A stretch of DNA of 64,000 nt from Rhizobium esperanzae (GCF_014197615.1 NZ_JACIFY010000004.1:1-64000), one strand, 5' to 3'; numbered from the stretch's first letter, positions 1 through 8,821 are shown. Program-made: numbers and translations. Notes: generated by a model not told the origin, from the sequence alone.

Positions 1-115
1 TCCACGCTGCCTCCCCACGATCGGTCGCCCTCTCGCAGTTGCGCTTCTCTTCGTTCGCCATGACCAGCTTACGGTGGGACTTCCACCCACAAGAGTGCGC
101 CCATGCTGGGCGCAC
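1..115 (-). mobile_element. 5' end of a group II intron (partial, runs off the left edge)
   Basis: Read on the minus strand from 115 downward, the sequence opens with GTGCGCCCAGCATGGGCG, then shows the GGTGGAAGTCC block. Both resemble the 5' splice-site end and early domain I of bacterial group II introns. The reverse complement gives a short spurious reading frame, which is not a gene. The intron sits a few bases past the hairpin that ends the his operon, in the same transcriptional direction. Insertion just behind intrinsic terminators is known for class C introns, but the class cannot be set from 115 bases. The maturase gene would lie outside the window. The identification rests on memory of the intron 5' consensus. 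Confidence 0.62.
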
Positions 116-120
116 AATGC

Positions 121-150
121 GAAACCCGCCGTCATCCGACGGCGGGTTTT
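121..150. terminator. Bidirectional hairpin terminator downstream of hisG
   Basis: A 12-bp stem (AAACCCGCCGTC with GACGGCGGGTTT) closes a 4-base loop. On the plus strand it is followed by TTTTCTT. On the minus strand, which serves hisG, the T tract is short (TTTCGCATT) and is cut by the start of the presumed group II intron. It lies 22 bases beyond the hisG stop codon. Confidence 0.8.
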
Positions 151-171
151 CTTGTGCCTTGACGGCCGGGA

Positions 172-867
172 TCAGAGGGCGGCGCGGACCGCCTCGATGA
201 TCGCCTGCACGGCGGGCTCGTCCGCATGGCTTTCCCGGCGGGCGCGCACGAGGCAGGCCTGCGAATGCAGGATGACGCCGTCCTGAAGCACCTTGAGGTG
301 GTTGGCGCGCAGCGTCGAGCCGGTAGAGGTGATATCGACGATGATATCGGCCGAGCCGGAGGCCGGAGCGCCCTCGGTGGCGCCGAGGCTTTCGACGATG
401 CGATAGAGTTGGATGCCGTGCTGGCTCGAAAAGAACTGCTGGGTCAGGCGCCAGTATTTGGTGGCGATGGCCAGGCGCCGGCCATGACGGGCGCGAAAAT
501 CGGCAGCGACGTCGCCGAGATCGGCCATAGTCTCGACGTCGAGCCAGATCTCCGGCACGGCGACGACGACATCGGCATGGCCGAAGCCGAGGCGGGCGCA
601 GAATTCGACGCGTTTGTCGACTTCGGAAAAACCTTCCCGCATCAGATCCTCGCCGGTGACGCCGAAATCGACGCTGCCGTTGCCGAGTTCGCGGGAGATT
701 TCGGAGGCCGAGAGGAAGGCGACCTCGACATCGTCCCAGCCTTCGACACGGCCGCGATAGGAGCGGTCGTTGCCAACGGCCGTGATCGGCATGCCGGCGC
801 GTTCGAAGATCGCCGAAGCGTCATCCTTCATCCGGCCCTTGGAGGGAAGCGCGATGGTGATGGTCAT
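172..867 (-). CDS. hisG: ATP phosphoribosyltransferase catalytic subunit, short form
   Basis: This enzyme joins ATP and PRPP in the first step of histidine biosynthesis, in the cytoplasm. The protein is 231 residues, the short HisG form that lacks the C-terminal regulatory domain and depends on HisZ. The PRPP-binding segment is seen at about residues 174-189 ([16 protein letters not shown]), and FGVTGEDL lies near residue 68. The ATG at 867 overlaps the hisZ stop codon by 4 bp, so translation is probably coupled. It is the last gene of hisS-hisZ-hisG and is followed by a hairpin terminator. The short form plus an adjacent hisZ makes the assignment firm. Confidence 0.97.
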   Translation of the reverse strand: MTITIALPSKGRMKDDASAIFERAGMPITAVGNDRSYRGRVEGWDDVEVAFLSASEISRELGNGSVDFGVTGEDLMREGFSEVDKRVEFCARLGFGHADVVVAVPEIWLDVETMADLGDVAADFRARHGRRLAIATKYWRLTQQFFSSQHGIQLYRIVESLGATEGAPASGSADIIVDITSTGSTLRANHLKVLQDGVILHSQACLVRARRESHADEPAVQAIIEAVRAAL

Positions 868-1985
868 GCCGCTGCCCTTTCGGTTTCGATGCGGTCGAGC
901 CAGAAGGAGAAGCCGACAGCCGGAATGCGGTCCGTCGCACCGAGGAAGGTCAGAAGTTTATCGAAGCGGCCGCCGCCGGCCAGAACCGCGCTCGAGCCTT
1001 CCACTGTGACCTCGAAGACGAGGCCGGTGTAATAGTCGAGCGGCCGTCCGAAGGCAGCGCGGTAACCAAGACCGGAGAGATCGACACCGGCATTGGCAAG
1101 GGCCGCGACCCGTCCGTTGAAACGAGAGAGTGCGTTGCCGAGTTTCAAACCGGCCGCATCGGCGAAACCGGCAAGAGCCGCGGACGCGTTGACGAGCGGC
1201 ACGTCGAGCGACAGGAACTCTTCCAGCACATGGAAGGCCGCGTCGTCGAGGCGCGTTTCGGAGAGGATCAGCTTTTCCCTAAGCCGCCGGGCGATCTCGA
1301 CCGGCGAGCGGCTGGCATTGGTGGAATAACCCGTCGCCTGCATTTCCTGCTCGAGATGGGCGACCAGCGCCTGCTCGTCGCCCGAGGCGACAAGCCTGGC
1401 AATATCGTCATCCAGCCCGGTGACGAATTGCGGGCTCACCAGGCCGGCCAGCAGTGCTTCCAGCTGCGTCATGTTGCCGAAGGCGTGGATCAGGCGCTTC
1501 TGCCAGCCGAGCGGCAGGCCAAGTGCCTGGACGACCGCCTCAAACACCGCCTGATCGCCCAGCGTCACGGCTAAGCGCCGGCCCGGCAGCAGGCGGGCGA
1601 GAATGCCGGTGGCATCGCCGATCGCGCGGGCGTCGGCGCTCGGTATGTTGATATCGCCTAGATCCTCGATGCCGGCCTGGTAGAATTCATTGGCGCCGTC
1701 GCGGCGCTGGCGAAAGACCTCGCCGAGATAGGCGTAACGCTTCGGTGTGCCGGTTGCGGTTTCGATATGGCGCAGACAGACGGGGATGGTGAATTCGGGA
1801 CGCAGGCAGAGGCTGGCGCCGGTTTCGCTCTCGGTCATGAAGATGCGGCGGCGAAGGTCCTCGCCGGCGATATCGAGGAAAGGCTCGGCCGGCTGGATGA
1901 CGGGCGTGTCGATGCGCTCGGCGTTGCGCGCGGCAAATTCGGCCAGCAGGTCGGCGGAGAATTCGGGGAGGTTGATCAGGGGCAT
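864..1985 (-). CDS. hisZ: ATP phosphoribosyltransferase regulatory subunit HisZ
   Basis: HisZ is a catalytically inactive relative of histidyl-tRNA synthetase. It completes the short HisG and carries histidine feedback control. The 373-residue protein keeps class II synthetase-like signatures: a motif-2-like [15 protein letters not shown] segment and a C-terminal [13 protein letters not shown] segment. It is far shorter than the neighbouring HisS and lacks its anticodon-binding domain. I chose the ATG at 1985 ([10 protein letters not shown]); the frame stays open further upstream only because it runs through the inverted-repeat element. The gene overlaps hisG by 4 bp and follows hisS, separated by a mosaic repeat. 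Confidence 0.95.
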   Translation of the reverse strand: MPLINLPEFSADLLAEFAARNAERIDTPVIQPAEPFLDIAGEDLRRRIFMTESETGASLCLRPEFTIPVCLRHIETATGTPKRYAYLGEVFRQRRDGANEFYQAGIEDLGDINIPSADARAIGDATGILARLLPGRRLAVTLGDQAVFEAVVQALGLPLGWQKRLIHAFGNMTQLEALLAGLVSPQFVTGLDDDIARLVASGDEQALVAHLEQEMQATGYSTNASRSPVEIARRLREKLILSETRLDDAAFHVLEEFLSLDVPLVNASAALAGFADAAGLKLGNALSRFNGRVAALANAGVDLSGLGYRAAFGRPLDYYTGLVFEVTVEGSSAVLAGGGRFDKLLTFLGATDRIPAVGFSFWLDRIETERAAA

Positions 1986-2024
1986 GCCGGGCTCCAAGCG
2001 ATAAGCGAAGGGCGCGTGGGAAAG

Positions 2025-2212
2025 TACCCCCCTCTGCCCTGCCGGGCATCTCCCCCACAAGGGGGGAGATCGGCTGGGCGCACCGGCTTCGCTGAATATT
2101 GAGCACGCGCCAAGCGGCTTCGGCCAACTAAGGTGTTCGATCGGGGCAAGCGACCGCTTCTATCCGATCTCCCCCCTTGTGGGGGAGATGCCCGGCAGGG
2201 CAGAGGGGGGTA
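2025..2212. repeat. Rhizobial intergenic mosaic element (RIME-like), 49-bp inverted arms, copy 1
   Basis: The arm at 2025-2073 is a perfect reverse complement of the arm at 2164-2212 (49 bp each), around a 90-bp core. Each arm also folds by itself: GATCTCCCCCA/AGGGGGGAGATC and GCCCTGCCGGGC-type hairpins. The element fills the hisS-hisZ gap almost completely, its right arm ending 4 bases from the hisS stop codon. A second copy lies at 13313-13490. This matches the style of RIME repeats described in Rhizobium, though the exact subfamily cannot be confirmed here. Confidence 0.85.
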
Positions 2213-2216
2213 TGCC

Positions 2217-3740
2217 TCAGACATCACCGCCCGCCCTCTTCCGATCCTCCGCCTGCGCGGCAAGGATCTCCCTCACCTTGGCGACGAGATCGGCTTCCGG
2301 CACCGTCTCCTGCGCCACGCGGGCTTCGCGCCAGCTGGCATTGTCCTCGATCTCGCCGGAGAGCCGCTTGCCCTCGATCAGATCCTTGATCTGCACGACA
2401 CCCCCGGCGCGCTCGTCGCCGCCCTGGATGATGGCGACGGGGCAGCCGCGGCGGTCGGCATATTTCAGCTGATTGCCGAATTTCTTCCAGTTGCCCTGGA
2501 ACATCTCGGCGCGGATGCCGGCGGCGCGCAGCTGCTGCGTCATCTTCTGATAACGGCCCATCGCCTCGACATCACCGTCCATGACGGTGACCAGCACCGG
2601 CTCGATGACTGCGCTGGCGCCGAGCTTGCCGAGGTTCTTCAGCGCCGTCATCAAGCGGGAGACGCCGATCGAAAAGCCGGTCGCCGGTACCGGCTGGCCC
2701 ATGAAGCGGGAGACGAGACCATCATAACGGCCGCCGCCGCCGACCGAACCGAAGACGACCTTTTCGCCCTTCTCGTTGGTGACGTCGAAGGTGAGTTCGG
2801 CCTCATAGACCGGGCCGGTATAGTATTCGAGGCCGCGCACGACGGAGGGATCGATCTTGATGCGATCGGAGCCGTAACCGGCGCTCGCAACCAGCGCACC
2901 GATGAAATTCAGCTCCTCGACGCCTTCGCCACCCCGCGAGGTTCCGGCAACGAGTTCGGCCAGGCGTGCGGCGCTTTCGGCGTAGTCCTTGATACCGACG
3001 AAGAACAGCACCTTGTCGATCTGTTCCTGGTTGAGCCCGGCGCCCTTGGTGAAGTCGCCGGATTCATCCTTGCGGCCGGGACCGAGCAGCAGGGCCACAC
3101 CTTCGGGACCGAACTTATCGAGCTTGTCGATGGCGCGCAGCACGTTGAGGCGCTGGCCGGCCTTGTCGTCGCCGCCGAGGCCAATCGCCTCCAGCACCCC
3201 GTCCAGGACCTTGCGGTTGTTGACGCGGATGACATAGTCGCCGCGCTTGATGCCGAGCGCTTCGAGCGTATCGGCCATCATCATGCACATTTCGGCATCG
3301 GCCTGAACACCAGGCGCACCGACCGTATCGGCATCGAACTGCATGAACTGGCGGAAGCGGCCGGGGCCCGGCTTCTCATTGCGGAAGACGTAACCGGCGC
3401 GATAGGTGCGGTAGGGAAGCTGGATCTCGTTGAAATTTTCGGCGACATGGCGGGCAAGCGGCGCCGTCAGGTCGTAGCGCAGCGACATCCATTGCTCGTC
3501 GTCGTCCTGCAGCGAGAAGACGCCCTCGTTCGGCCGGTCGCTGTCGGGCAGGAACTTGCCGAGCGCATCGGTATATTCGAACAGCGGCGTTTCCACAGGA
3601 TCGAAACCATAATGCTCGTAGACTTCCCGGATCTTTGCCGTCATCTCGTTGACGGCGCGGATGTCGCCGGCCGTCCGGTCGACGAAGCCGCGCGGCAGGC
3701 GGGCCTTGAGCTTTTGCGGTTTCTTCTGTTTGTCGTTCAT
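2217..3740 (-). CDS. hisS: Histidine--tRNA ligase
   Basis: HisS charges tRNA-His with histidine. The 507-residue protein has class IIa synthetase hallmarks: motif 2 ([14 protein letters not shown]), the histidine-specific [11 protein letters not shown] segment, and motif 3 (GGGGRYDGL, then GFSIGVSRL), followed by a C-terminal anticodon-binding region. The start was set at the ATG at 3740 ([19 protein letters not shown]), because the longer frame upstream translates the palindromic repeat region and has no conserved sequence. It is the first gene of hisS-hisZ-hisG. An inverted-repeat element of 188 bp lies directly behind its stop codon. Confidence 0.97.
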   Translation of the reverse strand: MNDKQKKPQKLKARLPRGFVDRTAGDIRAVNEMTAKIREVYEHYGFDPVETPLFEYTDALGKFLPDSDRPNEGVFSLQDDDEQWMSLRYDLTAPLARHVAENFNEIQLPYRTYRAGYVFRNEKPGPGRFRQFMQFDADTVGAPGVQADAEMCMMMADTLEALGIKRGDYVIRVNNRKVLDGVLEAIGLGGDDKAGQRLNVLRAIDKLDKFGPEGVALLLGPGRKDESGDFTKGAGLNQEQIDKVLFFVGIKDYAESAARLAELVAGTSRGGEGVEELNFIGALVASAGYGSDRIKIDPSVVRGLEYYTGPVYEAELTFDVTNEKGEKVVFGSVGGGGRYDGLVSRFMGQPVPATGFSIGVSRLMTALKNLGKLGASAVIEPVLVTVMDGDVEAMGRYQKMTQQLRAAGIRAEMFQGNWKKFGNQLKYADRRGCPVAIIQGGDERAGGVVQIKDLIEGKRLSGEIEDNASWREARVAQETVPEADLVAKVREILAAQAEDRKRAGGDV

Positions 3741-3822
3741 TTCCGGGAATTCCGCTGACTGTGACAGTGGCGGTTTCCTAACCGATCGGGCGGGGAGCGG
3801 CAAGGGCGAAGGGTCTTGATGT

Positions 3823-3923
3823 CTACAGCGCCGCGCGTCTTTTTCAGACGCGCAAAGGACGCTGTAGCACTTTGAACTACTGCATAATTCCTTAAATCGA
3901 TTCCGATTTAAGGAATTATGCAG
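3823..3923. repeat. Double palindromic intergenic repeat upstream of hisS
   Basis: Two adjacent hairpins are present. The first (3823-3867) pairs CTACAGCG with CGCTGTAG and GCGCGTCT with AGACGCGC. The second (3880-3923) is a perfect 20-bp stem built on CTGCATAATTCCTTAAATCG with an ATTC loop. It lies between the divergent hisS and the gene at 3976. A degenerate relative of the first hairpin occurs at 25514-25568. This is a common rhizobial intergenic repeat type; it may act as a transcriptional or mRNA-end structure. Confidence 0.8.
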
Positions 3924-3975
3924 TGGGCCAGAATCGATTGAACGAAGAGGCATCGATCGAAATGCGGATAGTCCC

Positions 3976-4728
3976 ATGATCACTGAAGCGCTTCTCTATG
4001 CCGCGACATTGCCTCTGACCGGCAAGCCCTATCGAAAATTCATCCGTTATTCCGTCAATCTCTGGTCGCGGGCCGGCCGCTGTGCCGCCGAATGGGCCGA
4101 GCATGAGGAGAAGAGCCGCAATGCGATCCGCATGGCTGCGGCCGATCTCCGGCAGAAGCGGACGGCCGTCGTGCTCGGTTCCGGTCTGCTGCGCGATGTG
4201 CCGATCGAGGAACTGGCGAAAAGCTTCGACACCGTCGTGCTCGTCGATCTCGTTCATCTCGCCTCGGTGCGCCTGAGGCTCGCGGCCAAGACCTATCGCA
4301 ATATCAGGCTGATCGAGCGCGATCTCTCCGGCTATGACGATCTCGCCGCCGGCCGCGTGCCCGAACCGCTGGGGTTTCTGCGCTCGGTTCCCTATCTCGA
4401 TTTCGTGGTGTCCGCCAATCTTTTGTCGCAAATCGGCCGCGGCGTGAAGCGGCGATATGCAGCGGAGGCGGGAATGCCTGAAGATACCGTGGAAAGGCTG
4501 ATCGCGGCGCATCTCACCGGGCTTTCCGATCTGCCCTGCCGCAGCTGCCTGGTGACCGACATCGCCTATGCCGTCGTCGACCGCAACGGCCGGACGCATG
4601 AAGAGGCCGACTTGCTGCACGGCGTTTCGCCGCCGCCGGCAAGAGCGACCTGGACATGGCCGGTCGCCCCGCTCGGCGAGGAGAGCAAGGACTACAAGAT
4701 CGAACACAAGGTCATTGCCGCCTGGTAA
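3976..4728 (+). CDS. Conserved hypothetical protein with a Rossmann-like core
   Basis: The 250-residue protein has no confident family assignment. Around residues 60-90 it shows a beta-strand/turn pattern, [14 protein letters not shown], then [14 protein letters not shown], which resembles the nucleotide- or SAM-binding start of a Rossmann fold with an acidic residue ending strand 2. A later segment, [15 protein letters not shown], looks like a methyltransferase motif IV region. Two cysteines occur in LPCRSCLV. There is no signal peptide and no clear membrane segment. It is divergent from hisS and stands alone. A SAM-dependent methyltransferase relative is the best guess, made with low certainty. 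Confidence 0.7.
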   Translation: MITEALLYAATLPLTGKPYRKFIRYSVNLWSRAGRCAAEWAEHEEKSRNAIRMAAADLRQKRTAVVLGSGLLRDVPIEELAKSFDTVVLVDLVHLASVRLRLAAKTYRNIRLIERDLSGYDDLAAGRVPEPLGFLRSVPYLDFVVSANLLSQIGRGVKRRYAAEAGMPEDTVERLIAAHLTGLSDLPCRSCLVTDIAYAVVDRNGRTHEEADLLHGVSPPPARATWTWPVAPLGEESKDYKIEHKVIAAW

Positions 4729-4810
4729 AGAGGCATGACGATGCCGTGATCGGCCGGTGTGTCACCGTCGGCCAGCTTGGCTTGCGGCCGGCATTCGCCT
4801 ATAAGGTGCC

Positions 4811-5179
4811 ATGCGCACGCTTGCTCTCATCACGATGGTCCTCGGCTGGCTGGTCTATAGCGCCATGTCCGCATGGGCAGGCTGTCCGACATGCGCCTCG
4901 ATGACTGCGCCGGTCGCCGTCGAGACCGGCAGCGTGCACCATCAGATGGCCGGCATGGATATGCCCGAGGGGGCAGCCAAGACTGCTCCTCTGAAAGACC
5001 CCTGCACCACCGGCAACTCAGCGCATATGCCGCTTTGCGCCGCCTGCCTTCTGCTGCCGCCGGCGGTGACGGTCATGGACGGCGGAAAGTCCGTTTTCGG
5101 CTATCCCGCCCCGGTGCCGGTCCGCGCCCTTGACGATAATCACCCCGCCCCGCAGGCGCCCCCTCCCCGATTGTCCTGA
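4811..5179 (+). CDS. Small secreted Cys/His/Met-rich hypothetical protein
   Basis: The 122-residue protein starts with a signal peptide (about residues 1-23, ending SAWAG). The mature part begins CPTCASM and contains HHQMAGMDMPE, a CAAC segment and a hydrophobic stretch LCAACLLLPPAVTV. Clustered Cys, His and Met residues suggest metal, probably copper, binding in the periplasm. It lies 54 bases ahead of a DUF305 protein that is also rich in Met and His, so the two probably form one transcript. I do not recognise a named family. The function is inferred from composition and neighbour only. Confidence 0.7.
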   Translation: MRTLALITMVLGWLVYSAMSAWAGCPTCASMTAPVAVETGSVHHQMAGMDMPEGAAKTAPLKDPCTTGNSAHMPLCAACLLLPPAVTVMDGGKSVFGYPAPVPVRALDDNHPAPQAPPPRLS

Positions 5180-5233
5180 CATCACGCCCCTGCAGATTCG
5201 TAAACCTATTGTCAGACAGAGGAAGGAACTCTC

Positions 5234-5593
5234 ATGTCTCTGAAAATCATCGCCGTTACCGCCGTGCTTACCGCCATTGCCGCCCCTGTCCTTGCCGAAG
5301 ACATGCCGATGGACATGAGCAAGCCGATGGGCAGCCACGATGCGGCCAGCCACGCCTTCAGCGAGGCGAACGACAAGATGCACAAGGATATGATGATCGA
5401 GTATAGCGGCGATGCCGACAAGGATTTCGTCCGCGGCATGATCCCTCATCATCAGGGCGCGATCGATATGGCGAAGATCGAACTTCAATACGGAAAGGAT
5501 CCGAAAATCCGCAAGCTCGCCGAGGCCGTGATCAAGGCGCAGGAAGCCGAGATCGCCGAGATGAACGCCTGGCTCAAGGCCCACGGCAAGTAG
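5234..5593 (+). CDS. DUF305 family periplasmic protein (CopM-like)
   Basis: The 119-residue protein has a signal peptide (about 1-21, ending VLAE) and a methionine-rich mature start ([10 protein letters not shown]). Its core carries the DUF305 signature [20 protein letters not shown] around residues 64-83. This family includes periplasmic copper-binding proteins such as cyanobacterial CopM, and the Met/His spacing here fits copper binding. It follows the Cys/Met-rich secreted protein at 4811 and is closed by a strong hairpin at 5645-5674. The copper role is inferred from the family; the fold assignment is good. Confidence 0.88.
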   Translation: MSLKIIAVTAVLTAIAAPVLAEDMPMDMSKPMGSHDAASHAFSEANDKMHKDMMIEYSGDADKDFVRGMIPHHQGAIDMAKIELQYGKDPKIRKLAEAVIKAQEAEIAEMNAWLKAHGK

Positions 5594-5644
5594 GCGATCG
5601 GCTCGGCACAAGGCCGAGCATGACGGAAGAGAGGTAATGAACAA

Positions 5645-5674
5645 ACTAGGGAACGCCTGAAGGCGTTCCCTAGT
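5645..5674. terminator. Hairpin terminator between the DUF305 gene and the aldo/keto reductase
   Basis: A perfect 14-bp stem (ACTAGGGAACGCCT with AGGCGTTCCCTAGT) has a 2-base gap. It sits between convergent genes, 51 bases past the DUF305 stop codon and 13 bases past the reductase stop codon, so it can serve both. No T tract follows, which weakens the intrinsic-terminator reading. Confidence 0.6.
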
Positions 5675-5687
5675 GGTTCGGGCGACC

Positions 5688-6737
5688 TCAGTCCTTCTGC
5701 TCGAAATCCGCCGGCCGGCGGCCCGCGCCCTGCCGCGACAGCATCCAGCCAGGATATTCCGGCGCAAGGGCGCTCACCTCGTCGAGCTTTTTCAAATCGT
5801 CTTCATCGAGCTTCAGCTTGACGGCGGCGAGGTTCTGGTCGAGCTGGTCGACCCGCTTGGCGCCGATGATGACCGTCGTGACAAAAGGCTTGGCGAGGAT
5901 ATAGGCGAGCGCCACGGTGGCGACGCTGACGCCGTGCTTTTCGGCGACCTCGCGCATGACGGCGACGCAGGCCCAGGCCCGATCCGTGTCGACGGGCGGG
6001 AAGTCGAAACTGGCGCGGCGGCCCTCGCCGTTTCCGGGGGAGCCCGGACCGTATTTGCCGGAGAGCAGGCCGCCGGCGAGCGGCGACCAGACCATCAGGC
6101 CGAGCTTTTCCTCCTGCATCATCGGCACGATGTCGCGTTCGAGATCGCGGCCGGCGATGGAATAATAGGCCTGCACCGTCTCGAAGCGGGCAAAGCCTCG
6201 GCGTTCGGAGAGGCCGAGCGCCTTGGAAATGCGCCAGGCCTGCCAGTTGGAGACGCCGATATAACGCACGAGGCCGCGGGAAACGAGATCGTCGAAGGCG
6301 CGCAGCGTCTCCTCGATCGGCGTCACCGTATCGGTGGCGTGGATCTGGTAGAGGTCGATATGATCCGTCTGCAGGCGCTTCAGGCTCGCCTCGACGGAAT
6401 CCATGATGTGACCGCGCGAGGCGCCACGGTCGTTCGGCTTGTCGCCCATGACGCCATAGACCTTGGTGGCGATGACCACGTCCTTGCGAGGCACGTCGAG
6501 GTTTTTCAGCGCCTGGCCGAGCAGCCTTTCGGACTCGCCTGATGAATAGACGTCGGCCGTGTCGATGAAATTGACGCCTGAGGCGAGCGAACGCTCGACG
6601 ATCCGGTCGGCGTCATTCTGGTCGGCGCCGGCGATGGCGCCCCACATGCTGCCCTGTTTGGCTTCGCCGAAGGTCATGGTGCCCAGGCAGATTTCCGAGA
6701 CGAAAAGTCCCGTATTTCCGAGTTGATTGTAACGCAT
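5688..6737 (-). CDS. Aldo/keto reductase
   Basis: This is an NADPH-dependent oxidoreductase of the (beta/alpha)8-barrel aldo/keto reductase superfamily, 349 residues. The catalytic tetrad is visible: Asp in NFIDTAD, Tyr in VYSSGESE, Lys in VIATK and His in LYQIHATD. The C-terminal part has the family's GAKRVDQLDQNL cofactor-contacting segment. The ATG at 6737 (MRYNQLGNTGL) was chosen because it begins the conserved first strand. It is a single gene convergent with the DUF305 gene. The substrate cannot be deduced; relatives act on diverse aldehydes and sugars. Confidence 0.92.
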   Translation of the reverse strand: MRYNQLGNTGLFVSEICLGTMTFGEAKQGSMWGAIAGADQNDADRIVERSLASGVNFIDTADVYSSGESERLLGQALKNLDVPRKDVVIATKVYGVMGDKPNDRGASRGHIMDSVEASLKRLQTDHIDLYQIHATDTVTPIEETLRAFDDLVSRGLVRYIGVSNWQAWRISKALGLSERRGFARFETVQAYYSIAGRDLERDIVPMMQEEKLGLMVWSPLAGGLLSGKYGPGSPGNGEGRRASFDFPPVDTDRAWACVAVMREVAEKHGVSVATVALAYILAKPFVTTVIIGAKRVDQLDQNLAAVKLKLDEDDLKKLDEVSALAPEYPGWMLSRQGAGRRPADFEQKD

Positions 6738-6969
6738 GGTCGAAAAAATCCTTTGTGTCTGCCGCAAGAGGGGCTTGCGAACCGCTGAACTTCATTTTTT
6801 GATTATTGGCCTGCGCGTGACAGGCACAGCCGTGGCTGGCTGCAGGGTGAGGCAGGTTCGATGTAGTGCGGCGCCGGCGCTTTTCAACGCCGTCTCACCG
6901 TAAAGGCGATGCCCTTGTCTCGACACAGGCGACCGATAGATTACCGGCCTTATTTCAAGAGGTAAGCAG

Positions 6970-7674
6970 ATGGCGACGGGACCACTGACCACGATCGGCT
7001 TCGATGCCGATGATACGCTTTGGCAGAACGAACAATATTACCGGCTGACGGAAGCGCATTTCACCAGGCTGCTTGCCGATTTCGCCGAAGGACCGAAGAT
7101 TTCCGAGCGGCTGCTGGAGGCGGAAAAACGCAACCTTCGCCATTACGGCTTCGGCATCAAGGGCTTCACGCTGTCGATGATCGAAACGGCGATCGAGATC
7201 ACCGAGGGCAAGGTGCCCTCGAGCGTGATCGCCAAGATCCTCGATACCGGCCGCGACCTCCTCTCGCATCCGGTCGAGACCCTGCCGCATGTGCGCGACA
7301 CGCTGGAGGCGCTTGCCGGCAAATATCTGCTGGTGATGATCACCAAGGGCGATCTGTTCGACCAGGAGCGAAAGCTTGCCCAATCCGGGCTCGGCGATTT
7401 CTTCGATGCGATCGAGATCGTCTCCGACAAGACGGCCGTCACCTATCGGCGCATTTTCGCCAAGGTCGGCGACGGACCGGAACGGGCGATGATGGTCGGC
7501 AACTCGCTGAAATCGGACATCGTGCCGGCGATCGCCGCCGGCAGCTACGGCGTCTTCGTGCCGCATGAACTCACCTGGGTGCTGGAACATGTCGACGAAC
7601 CGACGGAGGCGCCGCGCTTTCGCAAGATCGACCATCTCGGCGAATTGCGCGGGCTGATCGACCGGCTGGCATAG
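6970..7674 (+). CDS. HAD-family hydrolase
   Basis: This 234-residue protein is a haloacid-dehalogenase superfamily phosphatase. Motif I is FDADDTLW near residues 10-17, with the nucleophile and acid/base aspartates. Motif II threonine lies in LVMITKGD, and motif IV is MMVGNSLKSDI near residue 180, although the usual paired Asp is replaced by an N..SD arrangement. A helical cap occupies about residues 20-100. It stands alone between the divergent aldo/keto reductase and the convergent gene at 7692. Family assignment is firm; the substrate is unknown. Confidence 0.9.
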   Translation: MATGPLTTIGFDADDTLWQNEQYYRLTEAHFTRLLADFAEGPKISERLLEAEKRNLRHYGFGIKGFTLSMIETAIEITEGKVPSSVIAKILDTGRDLLSHPVETLPHVRDTLEALAGKYLLVMITKGDLFDQERKLAQSGLGDFFDAIEIVSDKTAVTYRRIFAKVGDGPERAMMVGNSLKSDIVPAIAAGSYGVFVPHELTWVLEHVDEPTEAPRFRKIDHLGELRGLIDRLA

Positions 7675-7691
7675 ATCGGCCGCACGCGTCG

Positions 7692-8195
7692 TTACTGCTT
7701 GGCAGGCGCCTTCGGAAAGAGCGACGGGCGCTCCGGCTCGGCCGGCGGCTGCGGCTGCTGGCGGGCGGCCGCCAAGGGCTCGATCAGGATGCTGAAGGGA
7801 GCGCCGAGGCCGCGGCGCGGCGAGACCTTGGAATAGTAGGGGCGCAGCAGCCAGGTGGTATTGTCCTTGACCGTCGTCTCGAAGCTCGTGCCGTCCTCGT
7901 CGGTGCCGAAGAAGGCCTCGTCATCCGGTTTGGACAGATCGAAGATCGCCAGGAAGGCAAATTTGCTCTTCGTCGCAAAGCTGATCTTCACATGCTGGCC
8001 GGCGCGCACCGGCAGCGTGTAGACATGGCTATTGCCGAATTTCGTCCAGCCCTTGAGCTGCATGGTGACGGCGGGAAATTGCAGTTTCTCCAGCTTCTCG
8101 CCGGGATCGAGCTGCGGCGTCTGCGCCATGGCGGAGGCCGTCAGGAAAAACAGGGCAGCGGCAGTGATCAATGTTCTCACGGACAGATCTTTCAT
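7692..8195 (-). CDS. Secreted hypothetical protein downstream of tag
   Basis: The 167-residue protein has a signal peptide (about 1-24, ending SAMAQ), then a mainly beta-strand body and a proline/alanine-rich tail (PPAEPERPSLFPKAPAKQ). No family is recognised. The compact beta-rich mature part is reminiscent of periplasmic carbohydrate-binding or pre-peptidase-like domains, but no motif proves it. Its ATG overlaps the stop codon of tag by 4 bp, so it is probably co-translated with the DNA glycosylase, an unusual partner. Periplasmic location is inferred from the signal peptide. Confidence 0.75.
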   Translation of the reverse strand: MKDLSVRTLITAAALFFLTASAMAQTPQLDPGEKLEKLQFPAVTMQLKGWTKFGNSHVYTLPVRAGQHVKISFATKSKFAFLAIFDLSKPDDEAFFGTDEDGTSFETTVKDNTTWLLRPYYSKVSPRRGLGAPFSILIEPLAAARQQPQPPAEPERPSLFPKAPAKQ

Positions 8196-8821
8196 GGTCG
8201 AACCAGGACGGCGCGCATCGCCTCGACCTCGGGCCGGCAGAAGCAGCCCTCCAGATGATCGTTGACGAGACCCATCGCCTGCATGAAAGCATAAACTGTG
8301 GTCGGACCGACAAAGGTCCAGCCGCGTTTCTTCAGATCCTTCGAAATGATCACCGATGTCGGCGTCGTCGGATTGGCGACGATATGCTCGCGGTCGACCA
8401 CAGCGGGCCGCTCGTTGTGACCGGGTTCGAAGCGCCAGAAATAATGGGCAAGCGAGCCGAACTCGTCTCTCAGCGCGATTGCGCGTTTGGCGTTATTGAT
8501 GGTGGAGACGATCTTGCCGCGATGGCGGATGATGCCGGCATCGGCAAGGCAGCGGGCGACATCCTCTTCGCCGAAAAGGGCGACCTTTTCGAAATCGAAA
8601 GCGGCAAAGGCGGCGCGGAAATTCTCGCGCTTGCGCAGGATGGTCAGCCAGGAAAGGCCGGACTGGAACCCTTCGAGGCAGATCTTCTCGAAGAGGCGGA
8701 TGTCATTGGTGACGGGGCGGCCCCATTCCTCGTCATGATAGCGGAGATAATCGGGCAGATTGGCGTGCCAGTGGCAGCGACTCCTGCCATCCTCGCCGAT
8801 GATGATGCCTGTCGCGCTCAT
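8192..8821 (-). CDS. tag: DNA-3-methyladenine glycosylase I
   Basis: Tag removes 3-methyladenine from alkylated DNA as the first step of base-excision repair. The 209-residue protein shows the family start RCHWHANLPDYLRYHDEEWG, the GFQSGLSWLTILRKRE segment of the helix-hairpin-helix core, and a C-terminal NDHLEGCFC that supplies the zinc-ligand His and Cys together with the N-terminal Cys. Length is normal for the family. The gene overlaps the following secreted-protein gene by 4 bp. There is no visible ada-type box upstream. Assignment is firm. Confidence 0.95.
   Translation of the reverse strand: MSATGIIIGEDGRSRCHWHANLPDYLRYHDEEWGRPVTNDIRLFEKICLEGFQSGLSWLTILRKRENFRAAFAAFDFEKVALFGEEDVARCLADAGIIRHRGKIVSTINNAKRAIALRDEFGSLAHYFWRFEPGHNERPAVVDREHIVANPTTPTSVIISKDLKKRGWTFVGPTTVYAFMQAMGLVNDHLEGCFCRPEVEAMRAVLVRP

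Noticed and set aside
74..286. 70-codon open frame at the left edge
   Set aside because: It reads the complement of the presumed group II intron end and crosses the his terminator into hisG; it is a known type of spurious call.
2133..3758. 541-codon open frame on the plus strand
   Set aside because: It lies opposite hisS, which has clear conserved motifs. The translation is repetitive in Asp, Leu, Gly and Ala, as expected for the antisense of a high-GC gene.
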